The notes under the pieces were generated by a model. The model was given only the letters and a program-made list of their open reading frames with translations. It did no database searches and was not told where the DNA came from. A stretch of 35,105 bases of DNA from JAJZMA01 sp021850405. GTDB lineage: Bacteria > Chloroflexota > Dormibacteria > Aeolococcales > Aeolococcaceae. Position 1 is the stretch's first letter; the number at the start of each line of letters is the position of its first letter. Both the position numbers and the translations under genes were made by a program. Below, piece by piece: positions 23,231-32,639 of this stretch. The stretch is taken from positions 1 through 35,105 of the forward strand of contig DAHXLU010000080.1 of assembly GCA_027365835.1 (NCBI GenBank). The letters are read 5' to 3'.

Positions 23231-23293
23231 GGGAGACCCTTCGCAATGTTAGCGGTGCAGTTCCTGCCCAACCGTGCTGGCGGCTGCCCCCGT

Positions 23294-23653
23294 CTACCCA
23301 TCCCTTGCAGTCGTGTCAGGCTCTTGTCCTGGAGCGGGCCCTGCTGTGGGCTCTGGAGTGGCTGGATGGTGGTCGCTGCTGCCGTATCTAAGCTTTTCCT
23401 TCCAGTATGAGGAGATGGCGCGCTGCACTTGCACGTTGGACCACCAGAACGGCACAAAGGCAAGCTGGTCCCGCACTACTATCAGCTTTCGGGCGAGCAG
23501 TTTGCGCCGGACGGGAACTCCGAAATCCACCCGGAAGAAAAGCTTGTACAGGGCATATAGCAACAGGCAGAACGCCAGTGCTGCGACTGCTATGAGATAG
23601 TCATGCCCGGCTGTGCTTGCCGCTGTCACGCCAATTATTACTATCGGGTTCAT
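23294..23653 (-). CDS. Small membrane protein, 119 aa, unknown
   Basis: A hydrophobic N-terminal region has a weak segment at 3-14 and a clear transmembrane helix at about 18-40 (YLIAVAALAFCLLLYALYKL). A basic amphipathic part (RVDFGVPVRRKLLARKLIVV), an aromatic stretch (FVPFWWSN) and a Pro-rich polar C-terminus follow. There is no Shine-Dalgarno sequence. A GATAAT box ends 14 bases before the ATG, so the mRNA may have a very short leader. It sits between rpoC and malQ on the same strand, 72 bp after rpoC. No family is recognised. Confidence 0.6.
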   Translation of the reverse strand: MNPIVIIGVTAASTAGHDYLIAVAALAFCLLLYALYKLFFRVDFGVPVRRKLLARKLIVVRDQLAFVPFWWSNVQVQRAISSYWKEKLRYGSSDHHPATPEPTAGPAPGQEPDTTARDG

Positions 23654-23682
23654 GTTTGACAGTTGATATTATCCCCGGAACC

Positions 23683-23713
23683 GTGTGGGGTAGGGCAGTG
23701 CCCCGCCCCACAC
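23683..23713 (-). terminator. Hairpin after rpoC
   Basis: The 8-bp perfect stem GTGTGGGG/CCCCACAC has a further GGG/CCC pairing inside the loop. It lies 13 bases beyond the rpoC stop in the direction of transcription. No T-run follows on the minus strand, so it may be a processing or stability hairpin or a weak terminator of the rpoBC transcript. Confidence 0.4.
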
Positions 23714-23725
23714 ATGTGTCCTGGG

Positions 23726-26700
23726 CTAAATGGAGCCAGCGGTGGTCTCTGTGGGTTCAGGGGCAGCGTCATTGTCACCGGTAGACATAAGGCTGTCTTC
23801 TTCATCACCCCCGGCCTCAGGGCTGTCAGCTGCTCTGGCAGCATCCTCTGCAGCACGGTCCATCTCAGCCAGCAGCTCTTCTTCCTGTTCCATGGCGTAC
23901 AGCCGGGATGCTTCCTCCCGCAGCCTGCTGTAATAGTCGAGCCCAGTGCCTGCAGGGATCAGTTTTCCGATGATTACATTCTCCTTGAGACCGCGGAGAC
24001 GGTCCACCTTGCCCGATATTGCAGCTTCGGTCAGCACCCTGGTGGTTTCCTGGAATGAGGCTGCAGAAAGCCATGATGTGGTGTTGAGGGCAGCCTTTAT
24101 GAGGCCGAGCAGCACAGTCTGCGCAATCGCAGGTTCTCCGCCCTCGGCCAGCGCAGCCGCGTTGGCCTCCTCCCACTCCATCTGGGACACGATTTCACCC
24201 GGGAGCAGTTCTGTATCGCCAGGATTCTCCACGCGTACCTTGCGCATCATCTGCCGGACGATTACTTCTATATGCTTGTCATTGATCTCGACACCCTGGC
24301 TTCGGTACACCTTCTGTACCTCATGTACCAGGTAACTCTGTACATCATCCCGGCCGCGGATAAGCAGTAGCTCCTGGGGGCTGATTGAGCCCTCAGTAAT
24401 CTGGTCGCCCGCGTTGACATGCTGACCATCTGTGACCTTGAGCTGGGAGGTGCTGGGCACAGCGTATTCACGGACATCCTCGTCGCTGGTGCGCACCAGG
24501 ATGCTGTTCTTCTCCATCTTTACAATGCCAGCGTGACGGGCAGTGACAATGTCTCCGTTGCCACTGCGGATTACCGGTGCACCCTCATCCACCCTGGCAC
24601 CATCCTCGATGAGGGCGACGCCATCCTTGGGTATGGGGTAGCTGGTGTCGAATGCATCCCGTGCAACCACCCTGATCTTGAGCGAACGGGCGTCGGTCCT
24701 CACGATCTCCACCTCGCCATCTACCTCCGAGATGAGAGCTTTGCCTTTGGGTACCCTTGCCTCGAACAGTTCCTCAACGCGGGGGAGACCCTGGGTGATG
24801 TCAGCACCACCAGTGGCCACACCTCCAGTGTGGAAGGTGCGCATGGTCAGCTGGGTACCGGGCTCTCCAATTGACTGGGCAGCAATTACGCCAACGGCTT
24901 CTCCGATTTCCACCAGCTTGCCGGTGGCAAGGTTTCTGCCATAGCATGCCCGGCATACCCCTTCCCTGGCCTTGCAGTTCATGGTGCTGCGGATCTTTAC
25001 GTGCGTAATCCGCTCCCTTTCAGAGTAGATGACAGATGCATGCTCACTGGTGATCTCCGCCCCGGCGGCGACTATAACCTTGTTGTCGAGGGTGATCTCC
25101 TGCGCGGCCACGCGCCCACTGATCCGTTCGGTGACCTTCTCGCCAAGCTCGTGGTCATCTATCGGAACCCAGATGCCGCCGGTGCTGCCACAGTCCTCCT
25201 CCCGCACTATGACGTCCTGTGCGACATCCACCAGACGGCGGGTCAGGTAACCTGAGTCAGCGGTGCGCAGCGCTGTGTCAGCCAGTCCTTTTCTCGCTCC
25301 GTGGGTCGAGATGAAATACTCCAGTACCGTCAGCCCTTCAGAGAAGTTGGACTTGATCGGCAGGTCGATGATCCGGCCCGTTGGATCAGCCACAAGCCCT
25401 CTCATACCTGCCAGCTGCCGCACCTGCTGGACCGAACCTCTCGCTCCGGACTTGGACATCATCAGCACCGAGCTGAACGGGTCGAAGGAGGCCATGGTCT
25501 CCTGGGTTACCCTGTCGGTGACATTAGTCCAGATGTCAACTGTTTTGACGTATCGTTCATCCTCAGTTATCAGGCCACGGCGGAACTGCACGTCGACATC
25601 AGCTACCGCGGATTCTGCAGCCAGGATCAGGCTCTTCTTTATTTCTGGGGTCTTGATGTCCATGGCAGAAACGGTTATTCCTGCCCGCGTAGCGTAGTTG
25701 AATCCCAGCTTCTTGATGTTGTTGGCAACAACCGCAGTGGTGGCGGCACCATACTTGTCGAAACACTCCTTGATCAGGCTTGCAAGTTTCTTGGAGTCCA
25801 TGATCTCGTTCTGGAATGTCATAGGAGCCAGCTCGCCTTCGGTCGGTGCGACTCCAAGTGGCAGTACCTGGTTGAAGACAACCCGGCCAACGGTAGTTAT
25901 AACCATGCCCCTGGTGCCTGAGGCAGTCCGGTCGGCAGTGCTCTCAAGCATCTCCAGCGGCATGCGCACGGCAATGGCGTCATGCAGGCCGAGCTTCTGG
26001 TGCTCATAGGCAAGCAGCACTTCCTCCGGGGATGAAAGGGTCCGTAGGTCTTTCCTTTCACCCCTGGCCGGGAGGTCAGTAAACGTCATGGTCAGGTAGT
26101 ACGAGCCCAGGACTATATCCTGGGATGGAGCAATTACTGGACTGCCATTGGCTGCATTCAGGATGTTGTTGGACGACATCATGAGGTTGCGGGCCTCAGC
26201 CACAGCGCCACTGAACAAAGGAACGTGTACGGCCATCTGGTCACCGTCGAAGTCTGCGTTGAATGCCTTGCAGACTAGCGGGTGGAGCTGGATCGCCTGC
26301 CCCTCAACCAGGACTGGCATAAAGGCCTGGATTCCGAGGCGGTGGAGGGTAGGTGCGCGGTTAAGCAGGACAGGATGGTCCCGGATGACCTCATCCAGGA
26401 CATCCCACACTTCTGGTCGAACCCGTTCCACCATACGCTTCGCACTCTTTATGTTCTGCGTATAGTTCTGCCCAACCAGCTCTCTCATTACAAATGGCTT
26501 GAATAGCTCCAGGGCCATCTTCTTGGGAAGACCGCACTGATGTAGTTTCAGCTCGGGTCCTACAACTATGACTGAGCGTCCGCTGTAGTCGACGCGTTTG
26601 CCAAGCAGGTTTTGCCGGAAACGGCCCTGCTTGCCCTTGAGCATGTCAGAAAGGGACTTGAGCTTGCGGTTACCCGTTCCAGTGATTGCACGTCCCCGTC

Positions 26701-28135
26701 TGCCGTTGTCGATGAGGGCGTCGACGGCCTCCTGCAGCATGCGCTTCTCGTTGCGAACTATGATCTCTGGAGCACCGAGCTCCAGGAGCCGCTTTAGCCG
26801 GTTGTTCCGGTTTATGACCCTGCGGTATAGGTCATTCAGGTCAGATGTGGCAAAGCGGCCGCCATCCAGCTGAACCATTGGGCGCAGTTCAGGTGGAATG
26901 ACCGGGAGGACATCAAGCACCATCCAGGATGGCATGGTGTCTGACTTTCTGAATGCCTCTACCACGCGCAGCCGCTTGATAGCCTTCTGTCTGCGCTGGC
27001 CACTGGTGGCCCTGGACTCCTCACGCAGCATTACTCCCTCAGCTACCAGATCGATCTGTCCCAGCAGGTCCCGTATGGCTGCGGCGCCAATTCCCGCCTT
27101 GAATACCTTGCCGTACTTCTCCACGTACTCGTGGTACTGTACATCGGTCAGGAGATCCTTGACGGCGAGAGCCTCCAGCTCCTCGCGCTGCTTTTCTACG
27201 TCCTTGCGGATCTCATCCGCAGTCTCTTCAGTGGCGGCATGCGTTGCATTGCCTCCCGCTGCACCAGTAGCTACGGCGGCAATCTGTGCGCCAAGTTCGT
27301 CCTTGAGCTGCTGGAGCTGCAGCTGTACTTCTGCCTCAACTTCGGCTGTCCATTCATCAGCCTTCAGGTCCAGGTCAGCTACCAGCTCTTCAGACAGCGG
27401 TGTTCCCTTGGGTATGACTACCCGCGTAGAGAGACCATCCCCGAGGGAGAATGCGGCCGGGGCCTTTTTGCCAGCGGCCGAGATAATTCTCTCTTCCAGG
27501 TCTGCCCTGGAGGCACGGATTGCTTCCTTGCGGGAGAGTCCAGCTGCTTCTGCATCAGCGATGCCTGACGCCAGCTGCTTTTGCAGGCTCTCAGTCTTTT
27601 CCTCAATGCTGCGGGTCAGGTTCCTCTGGGCTTCTGCCTGTTCACTGCCAAGTGCCGAGATGCGTTCTGCAACTGACTTGTCCAGCTTTTCCAGCAGTGC
27701 CAGCCTTGCCGGCTCATCGATGTGGGTGACGATGTAGTTGGCAAAGTACAGGACCTTTTCCAGGTTCCTGGGGCTCATGTCCAGCAGGAGACCCATGCGG
27801 CTGGGGATACCCTTGAAGTACCAGACGTGGCTCACCGGCGATGCCAGCTTGATATGGCCCATGCGTTCGCGCCGTACCTTGCTTCTGGTCACTTCGACGC
27901 CGCACTTGTCGCAGATAATACCCTTGTACCGATACCGCTTGTACTTGCCGCAGTGGCATTCCCAGTCCTTGGTCGGGCCGAAGATCTTTTCGCAGAAGAG
28001 CCCATCGCGCTCTGGCTTTAGTGTGCGGTAGTTTATGGTTTCCGGTTTGGTAACTTCGCCATGCGACCAGCTCAGAACCATCTCCGGGCTGGCTATGCTC
28101 AGGCGAAGGGCATCAAAGTTTTCAAGTTTAAGCAC
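23726..28135 (-). CDS. rpoC: DNA-directed RNA polymerase subunit beta'
   Basis: The 1469-aa catalytic subunit of RNA polymerase has N-terminal zinc-ribbon cysteines at about 60, 62, 75 and 78 (WECHCGKYKRYRYKGIICDKC). The catalytic Mg-binding NADFDGD is at 626-632. Trigger-loop/bridge-helix and rudder/clamp regions are present, and a second cysteine cluster appears later (CGSTGG, CKAREGVCRACYGRN). A segment of about 185 residues at roughly 145-330 is a lineage-specific insert. Coiled coils flank a short beta stretch (STRVVIPKGTPLSEEL) that resembles a barrel-sandwich-hybrid motif. The acidic C-terminal tail (about 1410-1469) ends in a polar run. The GTG start (28135-28133) has AAAGGA 8 bases upstream. 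It lies 65 bp after rpoB on the same strand. Confidence 0.98.
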   Translation of the reverse strand: MLKLENFDALRLSIASPEMVLSWSHGEVTKPETINYRTLKPERDGLFCEKIFGPTKDWECHCGKYKRYRYKGIICDKCGVEVTRSKVRRERMGHIKLASPVSHVWYFKGIPSRMGLLLDMSPRNLEKVLYFANYIVTHIDEPARLALLEKLDKSVAERISALGSEQAEAQRNLTRSIEEKTESLQKQLASGIADAEAAGLSRKEAIRASRADLEERIISAAGKKAPAAFSLGDGLSTRVVIPKGTPLSEELVADLDLKADEWTAEVEAEVQLQLQQLKDELGAQIAAVATGAAGGNATHAATEETADEIRKDVEKQREELEALAVKDLLTDVQYHEYVEKYGKVFKAGIGAAAIRDLLGQIDLVAEGVMLREESRATSGQRRQKAIKRLRVVEAFRKSDTMPSWMVLDVLPVIPPELRPMVQLDGGRFATSDLNDLYRRVINRNNRLKRLLELGAPEIIVRNEKRMLQEAVDALIDNGRRGRAITGTGNRKLKSLSDMLKGKQGRFRQNLLGKRVDYSGRSVIVVGPELKLHQCGLPKKMALELFKPFVMRELVGQNYTQNIKSAKRMVERVRPEVWDVLDEVIRDHPVLLNRAPTLHRLGIQAFMPVLVEGQAIQLHPLVCKAFNADFDGDQMAVHVPLFSGAVAEARNLMMSSNNILNAANGSPVIAPSQDIVLGSYYLTMTFTDLPARGERKDLRTLSSPEEVLLAYEHQKLGLHDAIAVRMPLEMLESTADRTASGTRGMVITTVGRVVFNQVLPLGVAPTEGELAPMTFQNEIMDSKKLASLIKECFDKYGAATTAVVANNIKKLGFNYATRAGITVSAMDIKTPEIKKSLILAAESAVADVDVQFRRGLITEDERYVKTVDIWTNVTDRVTQETMASFDPFSSVLMMSKSGARGSVQQVRQLAGMRGLVADPTGRIIDLPIKSNFSEGLTVLEYFISTHGARKGLADTALRTADSGYLTRRLVDVAQDVIVREEDCGSTGGIWVPIDDHELGEKVTERISGRVAAQEITLDNKVIVAAGAEITSEHASVIYSERERITHVKIRSTMNCKAREGVCRACYGRNLATGKLVEIGEAVGVIAAQSIGEPGTQLTMRTFHTGGVATGGADITQGLPRVEELFEARVPKGKALISEVDGEVEIVRTDARSLKIRVVARDAFDTSYPIPKDGVALIEDGARVDEGAPVIRSGNGDIVTARHAGIVKMEKNSILVRTSDEDVREYAVPSTSQLKVTDGQHVNAGDQITEGSISPQELLLIRGRDDVQSYLVHEVQKVYRSQGVEINDKHIEVIVRQMMRKVRVENPGDTELLPGEIVSQMEWEEANAAALAEGGEPAIAQTVLLGLIKAALNTTSWLSAASFQETTRVLTEAAISGKVDRLRGLKENVIIGKLIPAGTGLDYYSRLREEASRLYAMEQEEELLAEMDRAAEDAARAADSPEAGGDEEDSLMSTGDNDAAPEPTETTAGSI

Positions 28136-28200
28136 GGGCTGTGTCCTTTTCCATTACGAGGCTGTTCCTGGTTTCGACGCTGCCATTGGGATTCACTGGG

Positions 28201-31200
28201 TCAGTTGCCGGAGACATCAAGGTCGTCATGTTCGTCACGTTCGAGGTGGATTCCAAGATCCAGCGGGATGTCTGGGATATCTTCCTCGCCAAGAACGATC
28301 TGGTTTTCGTCTTCTGACTGTATTTCTACGCCGAGCGCAAGTCCTTCCAGCTCCTTGACAAGAACCCGGAACGATTCAGGGATGCCAGCTTCAAGGGTGT
28401 TTTCTCCCTTTACGATCGCCTCGTACGCTTTCACGCGACCCACGATGTCGTCTGACTTGACGGTCAGTATCTCCTGGAGGATATGGCTCGCGCCGTAAGC
28501 CTCGAGCGCCCAGACCTCCATTTCGCCGAACCGCTGGCCGCCAAACTGTGCCTTGCCACCGAGAGGCTGCTGGGTGACGAGGGAGTAGGGCCCTGTGCTC
28601 CTCGCATGGATCTTGTCCTCGACCAGATGGGCGAGCTTCAGGATATAGATGTAGCCAACTGTCACTTCACGATCGAAGGCTTCTCCAGTCCGGCCATCAC
28701 GCAGCTTCTGCTTGCCTGTCCGCGGGAGGCCAGCACGTTCCAGTTCGTCCTCAATAGTTGCCTCTGATGCGCCATCAAACACCGGAGTGGCAATCTTCAT
28801 CCCAAGCGCTGCTGCCGCATAGCCCAGATGGGTCTCCAGGACCTGGCCCAGATTCATGCGGCTTGGTACGCCAAGCGGGTTCAGTACGATCTCAACCGGA
28901 GTACCGTCGGGGAGGAAAGGCATGTCCTCGATTGGGAGTATTCGTGCGACCACGCCCTTGTTTCCATGCCGCCCGGCCATCTTGTCACCCTGGCTGATCT
29001 TGCGCTTCTGGGCTACATGCACGCGCACCAGCTCATTTACTCCAGGAGGCAGTTCGTGTCCACTCTCGCGGGAGAAGATCTTTACATCCACCACGATGCC
29101 CCGCTCTCCATGGGGTACCCGGAGTGATGAGTCCCTTACCTCACGTGCCTTTTCCCCGAATATTGCCCGCAGAAGCCGCTCTTCGGCACTGAGTTCAGAT
29201 TCGCCTTTTGGCGTTATCTTTCCGACCAGGATGTCTCCCGGGTGGACCTCTGCGCCAATGTAGATGATGCCCCGCTCATCCAGATTCTTGAGCGTCTCCT
29301 CAGATAGGTTTGGCAGATCCCGGGTAATCTCTTCCGGGCCGAGTTTGGTGTCCCGGGCCTCCACTTCGAACTCTTCTATGTGGATGGAGGTGTACTTGTC
29401 CTCGCGCACAACCGACTCAGACAGCAGAATGGCATCCTCGTAGTTGTAGCCTTCCCATGGCATAAATGCGCACAGCACATTTCTGCCAAGCGCCAGCTCG
29501 CCATTGTCTGTGGAGGGGCCATCGGCAAGGATCGCTCCTTCCTCCACATGCTGTCCGGGTGTGACGATGATCCTCTGGGAAAGGCACGTTCCCTGGTTGC
29601 TGCGGATGAACTTGTGGATGCCATACCAGGTGTCATGGCCATCCTTGTCTGACCGGACCAGAATCCCAAGTCCGACATCCTGTCCGCTGTAGACCTTTTC
29701 GGTACTGGGATCAGATGGCTCTGGCGCCGATACCCCAACGACAGTACCTGCGTGGCGGTTGATCACTACCTCGCCGCTGTTGCGTGCTGTGTGCCCTTCC
29801 ATGCCGGTGCCCACTATAGGTGCATCTGTGATCAGGAGCGGTACTGCCTGGCGCTGCATGTTGGATCCCATGAGCGCACGGTTGGCATCATCGTGCTCGA
29901 GGAAGGGAATGAGCGAGGTGGCGATACTGACGGTCTGCTTGGGCGAGACGTCCATGTAGTCCACTTCTATTACTGGCAGGTCCTTGAAGGAGTGGCGGCT
30001 CCGGCAGGCAGTATGCTCCACAGTGAAGTGGCCGTCTGCATCTATGGGGGCATTGGCCTGGGCTACAGTGTACTTGTCTTCTTCGTCCGCGCTAAGAAAC
30101 AGGATCTCTTCAGAGACCCAGGGCTGGATTGGCACAGAGGAGAGCTTTTTGCCGACGATAGCGCTGATCTCTTTCTCTGTGAGGACAGTTCCTGCGGTCA
30201 GGTGCACCTCCGGTAGGTCCTTCCTTAACACCTGTCCTGAAAGATGAGTGCGCTGGCTGACAGGATCCATCTCACGGTATACGCGGCGGAACGGGGTTTC
30301 GATAAAGCCAAACTCGTTTACCCGTGCAAATGTCGCCAGGTATCCGATGAGGCCGATGTTTGGTCCTTCAGGTGTCTCGATCGGGCAGATGCGACCGTAG
30401 TGGCTGTGGTGAACGTCACGGACATCAAATCCGGCACGCTCCCGGGACAGTCCGCCCGGCCCCAGTGCTGACAGGCGGCGCTTGTGGGTCAGCTCAGCCA
30501 GTGGATTGGTCTGGTCCATGAATTGCGACAGCTGACTGGAGCCGAAAAACTCCTTTATGGCTGCCACGACCGGGCGTGCGTTGATCAGGCTGGCTGAGGT
30601 TACGGTGGCGGAATCGCATATCGTCATCCGCTCCTTGATGATCCGTTCCATCCGGATCAGGCCCATGCGGAACTGGTTTTGCAGCAGCTCTCCGACAGCG
30701 CGCACTCTCCGGTTTCCGAGATGGTCGATATCGTCGGCCTCTCCATGCCCGTTGTTGAGCGCAATGAGCTTGCGGATGATGGAGACAAAATCCTGGTTGT
30801 CCAGGACCCTTCTCTCTGGGTCCAGTGCTCTCTCCCTGGCCTCTTCCTCTGGTATGCCCAGGTTCTTGTCCAGCTTGAAACGACCTACCTTGGAGAGGTC
30901 AAACCGGCGGGAGTTGAAGAAGAGCGACGCCATGAGGCCACGGGCATTCTCAACAGTTGGTGGGTCTCCGGGGCGGATCTTGCGGTACAGCTCCACCAGT
31001 GCATCTTCCACTGTGGCGGTAGAGTCCTTTTCCAGGGTCGTGCGGATGTACTGGTGTTCTGGGTCGGTATCCACATCGCTGAAGAAGGCGAGGATATCTT
31101 CATTGCTCGCGTACCCGAGAGCACGTACCAGGGTAGTCACTGGTACCTTGCGCTTCCGGTCTATCTTCACTGTAAGGAGATCACGGCCAGAGGTTTCAAT

Positions 31201-31719
31201 CTCAAGCCACGCACCCCGGTTTGGAATCAGCTTGGCGGAATAGATAAGGCGGCCGGTGGTACGGTCTTCGGTCGCGGTGAAATATACCCCAGGGGAGCGG
31301 ACCAGCTGCGACACAACCACTCGCTCAGTGCCATTGATGATGAAGGTGCCGTCCCGGGTCATGATGGCAAAGTCGCCCATGAAGACCTCTGCTTCCTTGA
31401 TCTCGCCAGCATTGTCCCCGGTCTTGATGTGGAGGCGGGTGTTGATGCGAAGCGGGGCAGAGAAGGTCATGTCCCGCTGGCGGCACTCTTCCTCATCCAC
31501 CTTGGGGGTGCCAAATTCGTAATCGAGAAAGCGCAGTTCGTAGTTCTTGCCTGTGTAATCTGTGATTGGGTTTATCTCATCAAAGAGCTCCCTGAGCCCT
31601 TCGGTCCTGAACCAGTTGAAGGAGTCCAGCTGGGTCTGGATGAGGCTGCCCACCTCCAGTCTGTCCAGTATCTGTCCGTATGAGAAACGTTCCTTGCCGG
31701 TAGTCACAGAAGAAGGCAT
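28201..31719 (-). CDS. rpoB: DNA-directed RNA polymerase subunit beta
   Basis: The 1172-aa subunit lacks the large enterobacterial inserts. Its size and sequence fit Chloroflexota/Actinobacteria. The rifampicin-pocket region reads GSSQLSQFMDQTNPLAELTH then KRRLSALGPGGL, with the residues of drug-sensitive enzymes at the common resistance positions. Further landmarks are GRICPIETPEGPNIGLIGYL, FMPWEGYNYEDA and KISQGDKMAGRHGNKGVVAR, followed by the flap and the C-terminal region that interlocks with beta'. The last 25 residues are strongly acidic (ERDEHDDLDV). The ATG at 31719 has AAAGGGA about 11 bases upstream. rpoB begins 270 bp after the rplL-distal terminator, so it may have its own promoter as well as read-through from rplJL. 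Confidence 0.98.
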   Translation of the reverse strand: MPSSVTTGKERFSYGQILDRLEVGSLIQTQLDSFNWFRTEGLRELFDEINPITDYTGKNYELRFLDYEFGTPKVDEEECRQRDMTFSAPLRINTRLHIKTGDNAGEIKEAEVFMGDFAIMTRDGTFIINGTERVVVSQLVRSPGVYFTATEDRTTGRLIYSAKLIPNRGAWLEIETSGRDLLTVKIDRKRKVPVTTLVRALGYASNEDILAFFSDVDTDPEHQYIRTTLEKDSTATVEDALVELYRKIRPGDPPTVENARGLMASLFFNSRRFDLSKVGRFKLDKNLGIPEEEARERALDPERRVLDNQDFVSIIRKLIALNNGHGEADDIDHLGNRRVRAVGELLQNQFRMGLIRMERIIKERMTICDSATVTSASLINARPVVAAIKEFFGSSQLSQFMDQTNPLAELTHKRRLSALGPGGLSRERAGFDVRDVHHSHYGRICPIETPEGPNIGLIGYLATFARVNEFGFIETPFRRVYREMDPVSQRTHLSGQVLRKDLPEVHLTAGTVLTEKEISAIVGKKLSSVPIQPWVSEEILFLSADEEDKYTVAQANAPIDADGHFTVEHTACRSRHSFKDLPVIEVDYMDVSPKQTVSIATSLIPFLEHDDANRALMGSNMQRQAVPLLITDAPIVGTGMEGHTARNSGEVVINRHAGTVVGVSAPEPSDPSTEKVYSGQDVGLGILVRSDKDGHDTWYGIHKFIRSNQGTCLSQRIIVTPGQHVEEGAILADGPSTDNGELALGRNVLCAFMPWEGYNYEDAILLSESVVREDKYTSIHIEEFEVEARDTKLGPEEITRDLPNLSEETLKNLDERGIIYIGAEVHPGDILVGKITPKGESELSAEERLLRAIFGEKAREVRDSSLRVPHGERGIVVDVKIFSRESGHELPPGVNELVRVHVAQKRKISQGDKMAGRHGNKGVVARILPIEDMPFLPDGTPVEIVLNPLGVPSRMNLGQVLETHLGYAAAALGMKIATPVFDGASEATIEDELERAGLPRTGKQKLRDGRTGEAFDREVTVGYIYILKLAHLVEDKIHARSTGPYSLVTQQPLGGKAQFGGQRFGEMEVWALEAYGASHILQEILTVKSDDIVGRVKAYEAIVKGENTLEAGIPESFRVLVKELEGLALGVEIQSEDENQIVLGEEDIPDIPLDLGIHLERDEHDDLDVSGN

Positions 31720-31782
31720 ATGCTAAAGTTCCCTTTGGGCGAAATGAGCGCGCGCCAAAGCCCACACTGGGCGCAAGCCCCT

Positions 31783-31791
31783 AGCGTAGCA
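31783..31791 (-). promoter_or_regulatory. Candidate extended -10 for rpoBC
   Basis: On the minus strand TGC-TACGCT (extended -10, matching TG-n-TAnnnT) lies 64 bases before the rpoB start and downstream of the strong terminator. A matching -35 is not evident. It is offered only because the terminator makes an internal promoter likely. Confidence 0.25.
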
Positions 31792-31988
31792 CAGCGGGGC
31801 GCTTGCCTGCCTGGGCGCTCTGGCCAGATGGTGGGCTCCCAGTATGCGGTATGTTCCTGGCGCCGATTCCCAATCCCGGGCGCAGTCAGCCCTGGCGCGC
31901 TGGCCATGCCTGCCGGTCCTGCTGGCCGCACGCTTGTGGGAGGAGGTGTCATTCCCCTCGGGGGCTCTCCGCTGCTTGCGTGACCGAA

Positions 31989-32026
31989 AGAAAAGGGCGC
32001 CCCCGCTTGCGGGGGCGCCCTTTTCT
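31989..32026 (-). terminator. Very strong rho-independent terminator/attenuator between rplL and rpoB
   Basis: The perfect 16-bp stem (AGAAAAGGGCGCCCCC with its exact complement) has the 6-nt loop GCTTGC/GCAAGC. On the minus strand the G/C-rich core is followed by TTTTCTTTC, 32-69 bases after the rplL stop. The symmetric A- and T-flanks make it work in both directions. In E. coli an attenuator at the same place sets the ratio of ribosomal L12 to polymerase; this hairpin looks stronger than a leaky attenuator. Confidence 0.88.
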
Positions 32027-32057
32027 GCTCTGGGCTGGTCTGGGCTGGAGCCGGGCC

Positions 32058-32456
32058 CTACTTGATCTCTACCGTCGCGCCTGCCGCCTCCAGGGCTACC
32101 TTGGCACTCTCTGCCTCTTCCCTGGATACAGCCTCGCGGACTGCCTTGGGAGCTGCATCGACCAGGTCCTTGGCCTCTTTGAGCCCCAGCTTGGTAAGCT
32201 CGCGCACCGCCTTGATCACGTTGATCTTGGAGTCTCCTGCTGATTGCAGGATCACTGAAAATTCGGTCTGCTCCTCAGCTGCGGCTTCCCCACCGCCCGC
32301 ACCGCCAGCAGCAGGTGCTGCTGCAGCAGCTACAGGTGCGGCAGCCTTTATGCCCAGTTTGTCCTCCATCAGTTTCACTGCGTTGACTACGTCGAGTACG
32401 CTCCAGTCCTGCAGTGCTTCTACAAAGTCTTCCGGTGTCAGTGTCTTGGTAGCCAT
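32058..32456 (-). CDS. rplL: 50S ribosomal protein L7/L12
   Basis: The 132-aa stalk protein binds translation factors. The N-terminal dimerisation region spans about 1-36 (FVEALQDWSVLDVVNAVKLM). The hinge at about 38-56 is Ala/Gly-rich, and the C-terminal factor-binding domain is at 63-132 (KINVIKAVRELTKLGLKEAK, LVDAAPKAVREAVS, ending ATVEIK). The length is slightly above the usual 120-128 because the hinge has extra Gly/Glu. The ATG at 32456 has AAGGAG 9 bases upstream. It lies 183 bp after rplJ on the same strand, followed by the strong terminator. Confidence 0.98.
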   Translation of the reverse strand: MATKTLTPEDFVEALQDWSVLDVVNAVKLMEDKLGIKAAAPVAAAAAPAAGGAGGGEAAAEEQTEFSVILQSAGDSKINVIKAVRELTKLGLKEAKDLVDAAPKAVREAVSREEAESAKVALEAAGATVEIK

Positions 32457-32639
32457 ATCATTTTCTCCTTGAACTGTCTTCGGGGCTCCTGCTTCCCCTT
32501 GATTCTTTCTTTCTGCTTTTCAGGGAAATTGCCAGGGATAAGGGTTGGATTTTGCTAGTTGTCTGTCATGGATTAAGTCATTGCTTTTTGGCTTTTTGCT
32601 GATTGGGGTGGTGGATCCAGTGAACGGATCCAGCTGCAC

